From contig CAJUAS010000042.1 in the NCBI GenBank assembly GCA_910584395.1, forward strand, positions 1 through 13,231: 13,231 bases of DNA, written 5' to 3'. This stretch comes from an uncultured Oscillospiraceae bacterium (GTDB lineage: Bacteria > Bacillota > Clostridia > Oscillospirales > Oscillospiraceae). The notes beneath the pieces were generated by a model. The model was not told where the DNA came from and searched no databases. It saw nothing but the letters and a program-made list of their open reading frames with translations. Position 1 is the first letter of the stretch; each line of letters starts with the position of its first letter. Both the position numbers and the translations under genes were made by a program. This document shows positions 1 to 8,392 of the stretch, in pieces.

Positions 1-3000
1 GCTTTGCTTTTTAAGCCCGGCGCGGGCGGCGGTGAGGACGGCCAGCGCATCGTCGATCTCGGCCTGCGTGGCGGCGGCGGTGTCCAAAACGGCGGCCGCG
101 TCGTTCAGGGCCTTCTGGAACGCGCCCCAAGTAGAGGCGGTGTAGTTGTCGTTGGCGACGGTAAGGCCGTCGTCATAGGCGGCGCGCAGGGCGCTCTTGT
201 CGGCGATGGCGGGGGTGACCGCCCCAGTGGGGTCGGTGGTCAGCGTGCCGTGATAGCGTCCCGTGCCGGTGACCTCCAGTTTAATGGTCTTGCCCTCGGC
301 GTCGGCGGGGACGATGAGGGCGTCGCCGGTGACGGTTTCCTCCGTTCCGTCCTCCGCAGTGATCGTCCACTTGCACGTGACTGTGGCGTTGCTGGGCCGG
401 AGGTCGGCGGTGAGCCGCTCGCCCACCTGCGCCGCACCGTGGATGGCCACAGAGGTGAGGGGGATGCCGGCGGCGGCGGAAATGACCAGATCCCCGTGGA
501 TCTTGTTCTCGGCGATGGTGATCTGGGCGTGGGTATCATCCACGACGGTGTAGGTAAAGTCGGTGAACGCCGCGCCGCCCATAGTGATGCTGACATCTTC
601 CTTGGCGGCGGGGAGGATGTACCCGTCCGCCGGGGTGATGGTGATGGTCAGGGCGGCGTTATGGGTGACCTTGTGGTGATCCTTGTCGCCCATATCGCAG
701 GTGAGATCCACAAGCTGGTCGTCGATGAGATACGTCTTGAGGTCGGCCTCGCCAGAGATGATAAGGTTGCAGGTCACGCCGTGGGCGAAGGTGAGCACCC
801 GCTTGGCGGGGTCGGTTTCGTCGGGCAGATAGGTGTAATCGGTGAAGGCCGTGTTCGTATCCTTGTTTTTCACGGTGATGGTGGTGGGCTTCATCTCATA
901 ACCCTCGTCAGGGGTGAGGGTGATGGAGAATTTCGTGCCGTGGGTGGCGGTGTGGTCATGCTGATCCATGCCGCAGGTGATATGGGTCAGATCGTGGGTG
1001 ATGGTGTAGGTTTTCAGACGGAACTGGGCCGAAATGGTCACGCTGGTGATGCCGCGGGGCATGGTAAAGGTGTAGAGCCCCTCGGTGGTCTCGTCTGCGG
1101 CGGCGACCACCGCCTCGCCCTCATTGGGAATGCCCTTCAAAGACCCGGGCACCAGCTCATAGCCCGTGTCGGGGGCTACGGTCAGGCGGACAGTGTCCCC
1201 TTCGGGGATCTGGGTGCGGCCGACGGTGACCATGCCGCCCTCAAAGGTCTGGGGATTGTGGACGACGACGTTTGCCGCGCCCTGAACGGCGATGGTGACG
1301 GTGCGGTGCGGCCCGGCCTCGTGGAGGTCGTCGGCGGCCCGGCGGACAGCATAGTGGCCTACACCCAGACCGGTGATCCGCGCAGAGCCGTAGGTGCTGT
1401 CCGACGCAGTCTCATCTCCGGTCAGATCGGAAAACTCTGTCCAGCCGGTCTCACCGGGAGCGTCCGTGCCGTTTGCCACCTGCTTATATTCGTATACCCG
1501 GCCCTTGAACAGTCCGGTGATCGCGCCGTCTCTCTCCCCTTCGGCGGAGACGTTTTCAAAGGTGGGAACGGCCTTCAAAGGCAGTCCGGCCAGCTTGGTC
1601 ATGGTGATGGGGAGAGACTCCGAGCTGCCCTCATAAAGGCCCTTGCCGGTGATGACCACCTTATACTGTGCGCCTACGTTGGCGGCGGCTTCGGTAACGG
1701 CATACTCCTTCTCCGTTGCGCCGCTGATGGCGGTGAAGTCGGGGTCGTTCTTGCCCTTGCGCCACCACTGGATCTCAATGGACTTCTTGGCGTCCTGAAC
1801 AAAGGAATTGAGGTCGGCAGACAAGGTCGCGCCCACCTTCGGGCCGCCGGAGACGGTCACGTTCCCCTCCAACTCCCATTTCACGGTGACCTCGCAGGAG
1901 TCGGAGACGCGGCTTCCGTCGTGGGCAATGGCATAGATGGTGGCAGTGCCCGGGCCGATGCCGGTGACGGTGCCGCTGTCCACTGCGGCCACGCGGACGT
2001 CGCTGCTGCTCCACGTCACCGTCTTGTCCGAGGCGTCCGCACCGCCCACCGTGGCGGTGAGGGTGGCGGTGTGGTTGGCGTGGCTCTCGTTGGCGTAAAG
2101 GGTGAGGGTCTTGGGAGAGACGGTGACGGAAGTGGCCAGAATGGGGTCAAGGCGCACCAGAACAGAGACCTCATATTCCGTCTTGCTCCACGGGCGGGTC
2201 ACCTTGCCCGTCACGGTCTGATCCGCCAAGGAATTAGGATCGTAGCTGCCCTCGTCCCAAGTGATGGGGAGGGAGCGGGTCGCGCCGTTGCTGAATTGCA
2301 GCACCGCATTGGCGGGCAGGGAGGGCTTCAAGTCGTTGAAGGCCGTGCGGTGCTGGGCGGTGACCCGGCTGGGGGTGACGGTGTAGCCGGTCACGTCAGG
2401 GGGCGCGGAGAGGGTCACGGTGAGGGTGGGCGTGACATTGCTGGTGTTGGTCACCCCGTTGGGGAGGGTCAGCGTGCCGGTAAAGGTCTGGGTCGTTCCG
2501 GCCGAAACATTGGGGGCATAACCGGTGCTGTCCCAAGCGACGGGGAGGCGAACCTTCGTGCTGTCGGCCAAGGCGGCGACCACATGGGTGGGGGCGTTCA
2601 GGCTGGCCCATTCGTCGCCCACCACGCCGGTGAGGGTCACGGGGGTGATGGAGGAGATGTCGGTGTCAGCGGCGGGAGCGGTGCGGGTGCCGTTGACGGT
2701 GAGTTCCTCAAGACCGATGGAGTTGCCGCCTGCGCTGGCATTCATTTTCGTGAAGAAAAGGCGGACATAACGGATGGAATCGGGCAGCGTTGCCCCGGCC
2801 AGCTCCGCCTGCGTCACATTGTTGGTGGGGTGGGCACCCGGAGCTTGGTCGGTAAAGGTCTTAACGGTAGTCCAGCAGCCGGCATCCTTGGCGTGCTGCC
2901 CGGAGAAGGCTTCGTCGTCGGCAGGAACAGTGCCCACATTGGCATTCGTACCGGTAGAGAAGTCTTTTGGCGTATAATCACTTCCCGCCACCTGTACCAC

Positions 3001-6000
3001 ATAGCTGGCAGGCCAGACCAAGTTGTAATATTCCATGGAAATAGAGGAGATGGAATTGACATCGGCACCCAGATCCACCACGATCCACGCCGGATTGTTG
3101 CCGTTGGTCGCGCCGTTGCTTTTCATATAGTTGCTGCTCCAACGGGTGTCTCTGTTGCCGTCCACGGCCAGATCCGGGGTGGTGCTGTTGGCTACCTCGA
3201 CGCCGGAGACATACACGGTTTTGTTCAGCGCCAGATTTGTTTCCGGTGTGACGCCGCCCCCGGCGGGACGGACAGTGACGTCCACCGTTACCTCAAAGCA
3301 GCCGGGGTTGATGAGCAGCGCGTCGGCAAGGTCAAATTTGCCCACGAAGGTGTAGGTGGCGGCGGTGAGGGCGTCGTAAGAGCCGCAGCTCCACTTCACC
3401 GGGACTTCGGTGGTCGTCCCGCCGCTGGTGGTGACGCTCACCTGATCGGGCAGGGGGACGTTCTCCGCCGCCGTGCCGTTGGCGACAGTGACCGCAGCGG
3501 GGTTGGCGGGCTGCTCATAGATATTGGGGTAAAGGGTGGGGGCTTCCCCGGTGGGGACGGCCTCTCCGGCGAAGATGACCTCGGCAATGGCGGGCACGTC
3601 GTCCGCCGTCCACTCAAGGCGCACCCCGGTGACGGGGTCGCCATCCTTCAGGGAAATGGTGGTGGCGGCTTGGGTAAGGCTGCCGGCGTCGATCCAGTTA
3701 TTGTTCCGCTGCACCTTCACGGTGGCGGTTTCACCCGTCTCCCCCCGAAGGATGGTGATACTGTCAAAGGCGGTGGGGGCTTGCAGGAGCTTTTCCCAAT
3801 AACCCGCGCCCGCGTCAGGGGTGAAGAAGGTGAGCAGGTCGCCGTCGTCGGCGCTCGCGCCCTCGCCGGAGGAGGAGGACACCGCCGTCAGCGGCGCTTC
3901 CTGAGGCACGGTGGTGTTGACCTCCAGCTCGTTGATACGGAACCAGTTGGCGGCTTCCACATTGGCGATGGCCAGCTTAATATAACGGGCGGTCTTGCCA
4001 TTGCCGCTGCACGCAAAGAAGCGGTAGGGCTGGGGCTCGACGCGGGAATACCCGTCGTTTCGGAGCTGGCCGATCGTCTCCCAAGTCCCGGCGGGATCGC
4101 TGCTGTTGCCGATGAAAATGTCCAGATTGTGGGGGATGTCGTCGCCGCTGTCGGGGACAAAGACGGTGACGTCCTGAACAGGCTGGGCCGCGCCCAAGTC
4201 AAAAATGGCGTATTGACCGTAGGACTGCTTTTCGCCGGTGTGTATCAAGGTGCTGCGGTTGCCGTCTACCACGTTGTCCCAAGAGCCGGAGGAGATGGAA
4301 ACGCCGCTGTTGCCGACGTGGCGAAGCTCGGTGCGGACGGGCTTGCTGGCGGTGAGGGTCACGTCGGTGAGTTCGGCGTCTCCGCCGCTGGTATTTACCA
4401 GACGGATATAGCCCATAAGGGTGGTTTGGGCGGGGGCGTTGTCCGTCCAGACAACGCCGCTCACCGAGTATTGGAGCTTCACGCCGGCGGGCAGAGTGCC
4501 TTGGGCGCTGATGGTCTGGATGCCCGTCAGCTCAGGAAGCTGGAGGCCCACATATTCCCCGGCGGCAAGGGTCAGGGAGGGGATGGTGAGGACGTAGGCC
4601 TCGCCGTCCTGCTGGGCGGTGACGCCGTCGGTGACGGCGTTGGTGTAGAGGAGGCCCGTCTCCTTGGTGGTGACGGTGAATTCACGAATGTGGGTATAGA
4701 AGTCATCTTTGCCGGGATAGCCCTTTTCCAACAGCCGCAGGCGGACATACCGGGCGGCAATGTCCAGATCCTCCACCACAATGTGGTGGGAGTTGACCTT
4801 GGTGACCAGAGTAGTCCAGTGTTGGTTGTCGGTGGAATACTCCAGCGTGGCCTTGTGGAAGTAGTCGTGGTGGGTGTCGTTCTGGCCCTGAAGGATGTCG
4901 ATGGCGGACACCGACTTGATCGAGCCGAGATCCACGCCGAAGTAGTCGTCCGCAGCTTGGTTGGTGGTGTAGTCTGCGCGGGTGTCGGGGTCGCCGTCCA
5001 CCATTTTCTGGGCGTTGGCGTCGTTGGGCCGATCCACGCCGCCCAGACGGGCGATGGGGGTCAGCTCGCCGGTAAGTCCGCCACCGGGGTTGAAGGCCTG
5101 CGCCATGGCCTCCTTCACATAGTTGAGCACGGTCTCGGCAAAGGGCTGAAGCCGCAGACTGCCCGCCAGCTTGACGCCGCTTCTGTTGGCGTTGTCGTTG
5201 GAGGAAAAGTCGTCCCAGCGGCCCAGAGCCACTGCGCCCTCGGAGAAGAGATTCCAAGTGTTGGCGTCGTTGCCCAAGGAGAGGGCGTTCACGGCGGCGA
5301 TGGCCTTTTCGCCGGCGGTGACCACGCTTTCCAAGGAGTTGAGCCAAGGAGATAATTCAGTAGTCAAGACATGGTTTTCACAGCCGTCCCGGAAGGCTTG
5401 GATGGCGGCGTGGATGTTGGCAAACTCGTCCAGAAGGGCCAGCGCGTCCGTGTTGCTCTGGAGATTTTCTCCCGCCAGCGCCGCCGCCTGAACGGCCGCC
5501 AGCTTTTCCTTGATGTACTCCGATTCGGGGAAGCTGGACACCCGGCCCGAGTTGGGGGCGTTGGATACGTTGCGGGCGATGGTGAGGTACGCCCCCGCCA
5601 CCTCAGGCTGGAGGTATTTGAAGCTGTCCTCCCACAGCTCGGTGAGGTAGGAGGTGTAGTTGTCCCGGTTCCAAGCCCAAGAGAGGAGCTGGAAGTAGGC
5701 CACCTTGTTGGCCTCCGCCCAGTCCATGGGGTTGGCAAGGATGCCGTAATGGTCGGTGAGGCCGTTGGCGTTCTTCACATAGTGGCTGATGTCGCCGAGG
5801 AACACCCCCCGCTTGCCGCAGTGCTCCGAGCAGGGGTAGTTGATCCAAGTGACAATAGGCTGGTGGGAGCGGGTGTAGGCCCAGTCCGTGTTGGCCTGAT
5901 CAATGGGGGAGTTCACGTCCGAGCCTGTCCAGTAGAGGTAGATGTCGTCGTCCAAAGCGGCGAGATCCTTCAGCTCCTGACCGTCGTTGCCGCACCAAGC

Positions 6001-7206
6001 GGTGTTGTACCCCGCGCAGCAATAGATGAGGGGCATACAGTTGCCCTTCTCCTTCAGCCAAGCGTTGAGGTCATTGAGGAACTTCACCTGAACCCGGTGT
6101 GTGCCGGAGTTATAGTCGTCGTTGAGGACGTTGAAGGAGCGCACGCCGGCGTCATAGAGCTGCTGGAACTTGGCCTTCATCTTGGTCAGCCGGTCGGTGT
6201 AAACGCTCTGGTTAATAAAGTCCGCCGCGCCGTCGTCGGCGCCGTTGTCCACGCCGTTCAGCACGCCGCCCTTGCCGATGTGGACAGACCATGTGTAATT
6301 CACCTTCATCTCCTTGCCCACGGCCACCAAATGCTTGATCTGGTTCAGCTCGGCGTCAGGATAGAGGGTGCTCCACTGCGCGCCGTGGTAGGGGTCGGTC
6401 TTGGAGGCGAACACGTACATATTGCCCTTTACGTCCCGGATGGAGCGCATCTGGCTCTCCCGCTGGGCATAGCTGAAACCGCCGTAGAAGCCCTCGATAA
6501 AGCCCCGGAAAACGGTGTTGGAGTAGTCCTCAATGACCGCGTTGAGGAACTTTTCGCCGTTGAAGGAGGTAAACATCATCTGGAGGGTGGCCACGCCGTA
6601 ATAGACCGCGTCCGCGTCCTTGCCGATGATGGTGATGACGCCGTGTTCATTCGTCGAATTGTCCGCCTTCAGGAGGTAGGGACTGAACTTGTCCTCCGCC
6701 GTCCAGAGGTCGTTGACGGAAGCGGGGGCGACAGTGTCGCTGTCCCCGTGGACGGCCAGAACGATGTTGGTCTTGTCCGCTGCCGCAGCGGAGGAAGTGA
6801 CCACGGTGTGGCCAAACCGGGTCAGGATCTCCTCCACAAAGGCGGCGGTGTATGTATCCACTCCGCTGCCCGCCACCACATTCACCTCGTCGGTCATGGT
6901 GAAGCTGCCGCCGCTGCCGTAGCTGACGGAATGGGGGACGGGGTAAATTTCGTAGGCGTTTTCGTCGTCGGAATAGTGAGTGCCCACTACGCTGCCGGCG
7001 GTGTTCGGCTCTGCCAGAAGCTCCGCTTCGTCCGCGGCGTCCGCCAAGCGGGCCGCGCCGTCATCCGGGGCGGGCAGCTCCGCCTGCGCGCCCTCGTCCG
7101 TGACAGGGATCTCCGCCCACTCGTCCGCTGCAAACGCGGTGACGGGCAGCAGCCCCACCACCATGACCAGCGCCAACAGCGCCGCCAAAATCCTCTGTTT
7201 TCTCAT
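1..7206 (-). CDS. Secreted multi-domain GH84 beta-N-acetylglucosaminidase (C-terminus beyond window)
   Basis: This frame stays open for 2402 codons from ATG 7206 to the left edge, so the C-terminus is missing. A signal peptide (residues 1-26, ending AFA) follows an AAGGAGG at 7215-7221, 8 bases before ATG. Residues 83-228 look like the GH20b/GH84 N-terminal fold. The GH84 catalytic domain is about 229-530: RGFIEGFYG at 234-242, catalytic Asp pair D363-D364, NYP at 456-458 and NPM at 492-494 match positions I recall from Clostridium NagJ. A helical part follows (531-700), then F5/8 type C (CBM32-like) modules near 708-845, 956-1097, probably 1098-1215, and 1324-1503. Ig-like modules lie at 1222-1320, 1514-1690 (two) and 1690-1775 (Big_2), then 1776-1868. 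Twin 92-residue repeats are at 2064-2247, another Ig-like module at 2248-2330, and a FIVAR-like helical module at about 2332-2399. Known family role: retaining hydrolysis of terminal GlcNAc from glycoproteins or hyaluronan. A mucin substrate in the gut is inference. The cell-surface anchor, if any, lies outside the window. Confidence 0.93.
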   Translation of the reverse strand, partial: MRKQRILAALLALVMVVGLLPVTAFAADEWAEIPVTDEGAQAELPAPDDGAARLADAADEAELLAEPNTAGSVVGTHYSDDENAYEIYPVPHSVSYGSGGSFTMTDEVNVVAGSGVDTYTAAFVEEILTRFGHTVVTSSAAAADKTNIVLAVHGDSDTVAPASVNDLWTAEDKFSPYLLKADNSTNEHGVITIIGKDADAVYYGVATLQMMFTSFNGEKFLNAVIEDYSNTVFRGFIEGFYGGFSYAQRESQMRSIRDVKGNMYVFASKTDPYHGAQWSTLYPDAELNQIKHLVAVGKEMKVNYTWSVHIGKGGVLNGVDNGADDGAADFINQSVYTDRLTKMKAKFQQLYDAGVRSFNVLNDDYNSGTHRVQVKFLNDLNAWLKEKGNCMPLIYCCAGYNTAWCGNDGQELKDLAALDDDIYLYWTGSDVNSPIDQANTDWAYTRSHQPIVTWINYPCSEHCGKRGVFLGDISHYVKNANGLTDHYGILANPMDWAEANKVAYFQLLSWAWNRDNYTSYLTELWEDSFKYLQPEVAGAYLTIARNVSNAPNSGRVSSFPESEYIKEKLAAVQAAALAGENLQSNTDALALLDEFANIHAAIQAFRDGCENHVLTTELSPWLNSLESVVTAGEKAIAAVNALSLGNDANTWNLFSEGAVALGRWDDFSSNDNANRSGVKLAGSLRLQPFAETVLNYVKEAMAQAFNPGGGLTGELTPIARLGGVDRPNDANAQKMVDGDPDTRADYTTNQAADDYFGVDLGSIKSVSAIDILQGQNDTHHDYFHKATLEYSTDNQHWTTLVTKVNSHHIVVEDLDIAARYVRLRLLEKGYPGKDDFYTHIREFTVTTKETGLLYTNAVTDGVTAQQDGEAYVLTIPSLTLAAGEYVGLQLPELTGIQTISAQGTLPAGVKLQYSVSGVVWTDNAPAQTTLMGYIRLVNTSGGDAELTDVTLTASKPVRTELRHVGNSGVSISSGSWDNVVDGNRSTLIHTGEKQSYGQYAIFDLGAAQPVQDVTVFVPDSGDDIPHNLDIFIGNSSDPAGTWETIGQLRNDGYSRVEPQPYRFFACSGNGKTARYIKLAIANVEAANWFRINELEVNTTVPQEAPLTAVSSSSGEGASADDGDLLTFFTPDAGAGYWEKLLQAPTAFDSITILRGETGETATVKVQRNNNWIDAGSLTQAATTISLKDGDPVTGVRLEWTADDVPAIAEVIFAGEAVPTGEAPTLYPNIYEQPANPAAVTVANGTAAENVPLPDQVSVTTSGGTTTEVPVKWSCGSYDALTAATYTFVGKFDLADALLINPGCFEVTVDVTVRPAGGGVTPETNLALNKTVYVSGVEVANSTTPDLAVDGNRDTRWSSNYMKSNGATNGNNPAWIVVDLGADVNSISSISMEYYNLVWPASYVVQVAGSDYTPKDFSTGTNANVGTVPADDEAFSGQHAKDAGCWTTVKTFTDQAPGAHPTNNVTQAELAGATLPDSIRYVRLFFTKMNASAGGNSIGLEELTVNGTRTAPAADTDISSITPVTLTGVVGDEWASLNAPTHVVAALADSTKVRLPVAWDSTGYAPNVSAGTTQTFTGTLTLPNGVTNTSNVTPTLTVTLSAPPDVTGYTVTPSRVTAQHRTAFNDLKPSLPANAVLQFSNGATRSLPITWDEGSYDPNSLADQTVTGKVTRPWSKTEYEVSVLVRLDPILATSVTVSPKTLTLYANESHANHTATLTATVGGADASDKTVTWSSSDVRVAAVDSGTVTGIGPGTATIYAIAHDGSRVSDSCEVTVKWELEGNVTVSGGPKVGATLSADLNSFVQDAKKSIEIQWWRKGKNDPDFTAISGATEKEYAVTEAAANVGAQYKVVITGKGLYEGSSESLPITMTKLAGLPLKAVPTFENVSAEGERDGAITGLFKGRVYEYKQVANGTDAPGETGWTEFSDLTGDETASDSTYGSARITGLGVGHYAVRRAADDLHEAGPHRTVTIAVQGAANVVVHNPQTFEGGMVTVGRTQIPEGDTVRLTVAPDTGYELVPGSLKGIPNEGEAVVAAADETTEGLYTFTMPRGITSVTISAQFRLKTYTITHDLTHITCGMDQHDHTATHGTKFSITLTPDEGYEMKPTTITVKNKDTNTAFTDYTYLPDETDPAKRVLTFAHGVTCNLIISGEADLKTYLIDDQLVDLTCDMGDKDHHKVTHNAALTITITPADGYILPAAKEDVSITMGGAAFTDFTYTVVDDTHAQITIAENKIHGDLVISAAAGIPLTSVAIHGAAQVGERLTADLRPSNATVTCKWTITAEDGTEETVTGDALIVPADAEGKTIKLEVTGTGRYHGTLTTDPTGAVTPAIADKSALRAAYDDGLTVANDNYTASTWGAFQKALNDAAAVLDTAAATQAEIDDALAVLTAARAGLKKQS
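466..1017 (-). repeat. Tandem 92-residue protein repeat in the GH84 tail
   Basis: Two consecutive coding units of exactly 92 codons (742-1017 and 466-741; residues 2064-2155 and 2156-2247) both begin LKTY. Each carries a Cys at the same offset (Cys2078 and Cys2170) inside [IL]TC.M, followed by a His-rich stretch, then a TxTP.[DE]GY motif. A more divergent related unit without the Cys precedes them (about 1980-2063). The units resemble divergent InlB B-repeat-like extracellular beta modules; that family assignment is tentative. The DNA of the two copies is clearly diverged, so this is an old duplication, not a recent one. Confidence 0.7.
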
Positions 7207-7278
7207 GTTTTTTGCCTCCTTGCACGTTTTCGGCGTTTTGCTCAAATATCCTCGGGGAACAATTTCACATATACAGCA

Positions 7279-7307
7279 ATTCTAACAAAGACGCTTGGAT
7301 TTGTCAA
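7279..7307 (-). promoter_or_regulatory. Sigma-A-type promoter of the GH84 gene
   Basis: On the minus strand a perfect -35 TTGACA (7302-7307) is separated by 17 bases from -10 TAGAAT (7279-7284). The predicted transcription start near 7272 gives a leader of about 65 bases ahead of the ATG. It lies downstream of the ArsC-like gene's terminator, so the glycosidase is probably transcribed independently. No convincing operator palindrome was seen around it. Confidence 0.8.
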
Positions 7308-7324
7308 TGCGTCTTACCGCAAAA

Positions 7325-7350
7325 AAGGCAAGCGCAAATGCGCTTGCCTT
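7325..7350 (-). terminator. Rho-independent terminator after the ArsC-like gene
   Basis: A perfect 12-base inverted repeat (7325-7336 and 7339-7350, stem ending in AAGGCAAGCG) is followed on the minus strand by a run of T. The stop codon of the ArsC-like gene (7349-7351) overlaps the stem's first bases. It insulates the downstream GH84 promoter from the sigma/ArsC unit. Confidence 0.85.
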
Positions 7351-7681
7351 ATTCCCATTCCTTCCAGACCTCCGGGTGGTCGCCCACGGTGGCTTTTTTG
7401 CCGTTGCGGACGATGGGAGTCTTGAGCAGCCTTGGGTTTTCCAGCAGTTTTTCCAGCTTGTCCTCGTCGTAAGCCAGATATGAAAGCAGGGCGGCGTCGG
7501 GGTGCTTGGGGTCGATGAGGGCGTCCAGCCCCACCGCCGCCACCACGCTTTTCAGCTCCCCCCGGCTCATGCCCTTGTCCAAAAGGTCGATGTTTTGAAA
7601 GGGGATGCGCCGTTCCTTAAAGTACCGCTGGGCCTTTTTGGTGTCAAAGCACTTGCTCTTCCCGAAAATCTGGATGTTCAA
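7349..7681 (-). CDS. ArsC/Spx-family thioredoxin-fold protein
   Basis: The 110-residue product fits the ArsC-like family (arsenate reductase/Spx-related), usually 110-130 residues. Visible are the N-terminal beta strand (IQIFGKSKC), a single Cys at position 11 in KCFDTKKA where Spx would have CxxC, a proline-containing TPIV segment near residues 88-91, and RNGKKATVG toward the end. The start is a TTG: the only good ribosome binding site, GGGAGGGG, sits 6 bases upstream, and the nearby ATG is out of frame. The gene begins 35 bases after the sigma-like gene on the same strand, so co-transcription is possible. Whether it reduces arsenate, acts as another thiol reductase or binds RNA polymerase like Spx cannot be told from sequence; absence of the second Cys argues against a CxxC redox switch. 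Confidence 0.85.
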   Translation of the reverse strand: MNIQIFGKSKCFDTKKAQRYFKERRIPFQNIDLLDKGMSRGELKSVVAAVGLDALIDPKHPDAALLSYLAYDEDKLEKLLENPRLLKTPIVRNGKKATVGDHPEVWKEWE

Positions 7682-7696
7682 CGCCGACCCCTCCCA

Positions 7697-7719
7697 TAAA
7701 ATAGGTTTTTCCTATTTTA
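7697..7719. repeat. Inverted repeat between the sigma-like and ArsC-like genes
   Basis: Perfect 9-base arms (7697-7705 and 7711-7719, TAAAATAGG and its complement) flank a five-T loop. The stop codon of the sigma-like gene (7717-7719) is part of one arm. It could be a weak AT-rich terminator/attenuator for the sigma gene, or an operator covering the -10 and start of the possible promoter of the ArsC-like gene. Sequence alone does not decide. Confidence 0.6.
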
Positions 7720-7742
7720 CACCGGCCTGCCCGTTTTTGCAA
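7714..7742 (-). promoter_or_regulatory. Possible internal promoter for the ArsC-like gene
   Basis: On the minus strand TTGCAA (7737-7742) and TAAAAT (7714-7719) are spaced by 17 bases. The elements lie in the last codons of the sigma-like gene and would start transcription close to 7706. The -35 matches consensus at only four of six positions, so this is a suggestion. Confidence 0.4.
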
Positions 7743-8262
7743 CCGTCAGCCGCAGCCGTTGTCCGCCCCGGCGGAGCTTGCGGGCGGCCGTCTGCCGGGG
7801 CATCCCCAGCCGCCGGGCCGCTTCGGTGACGGTGTACCCCTCCGCCACGGCCAGCAGCAGCGCCCGCTCCCGGCTGCCCGGGGCGGTGATCCGCTCCACC
7901 GCGTCCGCCAGCTCCCACGCCGAATGGTCGTCCTCATAGACCAGCGTCTCCTCCACCCGCCGCAGGGGGACGGTGGGGACTTCCCGCTGTCGCTGCCGCA
8001 GATAGGTACACATCTCGTTTTCAATGCACCGCCGCGCCAGAGGCGGGAAGGGCCGCGCCTCGTCCCACCCCTCGGCGGCCTTCCAAAGGCCGATCAGCCC
8101 GCACTGCAGCAAGTCCTCGTCCTGCCGCAGCCACGGTGCAAGCCGCCGCGCCGAGGCATACACCATGGGGCGGTAGCGGCGGATCAGATCCTCCACCATG
8201 TCCTCCCGGTTCAGCTCTGCCAGCTCCTCCCGCTCTCTTTGCCAAATCTCCTCTTTGCTCAT
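7717..8262 (-). CDS. Sigma-70 family RNA polymerase sigma factor (small, regions 2 and 4)
   Basis: The 181-residue product has a sigma region 2 (about 24-91) with RYRPMVYASAR and DLLQCGLIGLWKA, the -10-recognition/core-binding pattern, and a region 4 helix-turn-helix (about 125-170) with GYTVTEAARRLGMPR. Region 3 is absent or minimal, as in alternative sigma factors, so it should direct RNA polymerase to a dedicated promoter set or act as a sigma-like regulator. I chose ATG 8262 because GAGGAGG lies 8 bases upstream; an in-frame ATG at 8295 has no comparable ribosome binding site. It is transcribed divergently from the XRE/ImmA genes and upstream of the ArsC-like gene. No anti-sigma gene is adjacent. 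Its target promoters are unknown. Confidence 0.85.
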   Translation of the reverse strand: MSKEEIWQREREELAELNREDMVEDLIRRYRPMVYASARRLAPWLRQDEDLLQCGLIGLWKAAEGWDEARPFPPLARRCIENEMCTYLRQRQREVPTVPLRRVEETLVYEDDHSAWELADAVERITAPGSRERALLLAVAEGYTVTEAARRLGMPRQTAARKLRRGGQRLRLTVAKTGRPV

Positions 8263-8356
8263 AACAGCAACCTCCTCTTCTTTAGACTGTCCCATTTATC
8301 GGACTGATCCCGGTGTATTCTGACAATGGTCAAAGGGGATATGTCCTTATGAAATG

Positions 8357-8385
8357 ATTTTACCAAAGAGAGGAGGGGTTGTCAA
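8357..8385 (-). promoter_or_regulatory. Sigma-A-type promoter of the sigma-like gene
   Basis: On the minus strand TTGACA (8380-8385) is followed after 17 bases by TAAAAT (8357-8362). The leader to ATG 8262 is about 90 bases. A plus-strand half site TGAAATGATT (8350-8359) resembling the arms of the neighbouring palindrome overlaps the -10, which suggests repression by a DNA-binding protein, plausibly the XRE regulator encoded opposite. Confidence 0.78.
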
Positions 8386-8392
8386 CACTAAA

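Noticed and set aside
7208..7278. Possible operator in the GH84 leader
   Set aside because: Only imperfect matches between GAATT/AATTT-like stretches were seen; no symmetrical element long enough to claim.
4..7425. Two long plus-strand open frames (1783 and 684 codons) over the GH84 gene
   Set aside because: They share codon boundaries with the GH84 frame and exist because TTA, CTA and TCA are almost never used in the GC-rich sense strand. Their translation is low-complexity Gly/Val/Asp-rich with no domain, while the minus strand gives a signal peptide and recognisable modules.
8263..8295. Upstream ATG at 8295 as start of the sigma-like protein
   Set aside because: No good ribosome binding site precedes it, whereas ATG 8262 has GAGGAGG at 8 bases.
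7759..8307. 182-codon plus-strand open frame opposite the sigma-like gene
   Set aside because: Pro/Gln/Leu-rich shadow of a gene with clear sigma regions 2 and 4.
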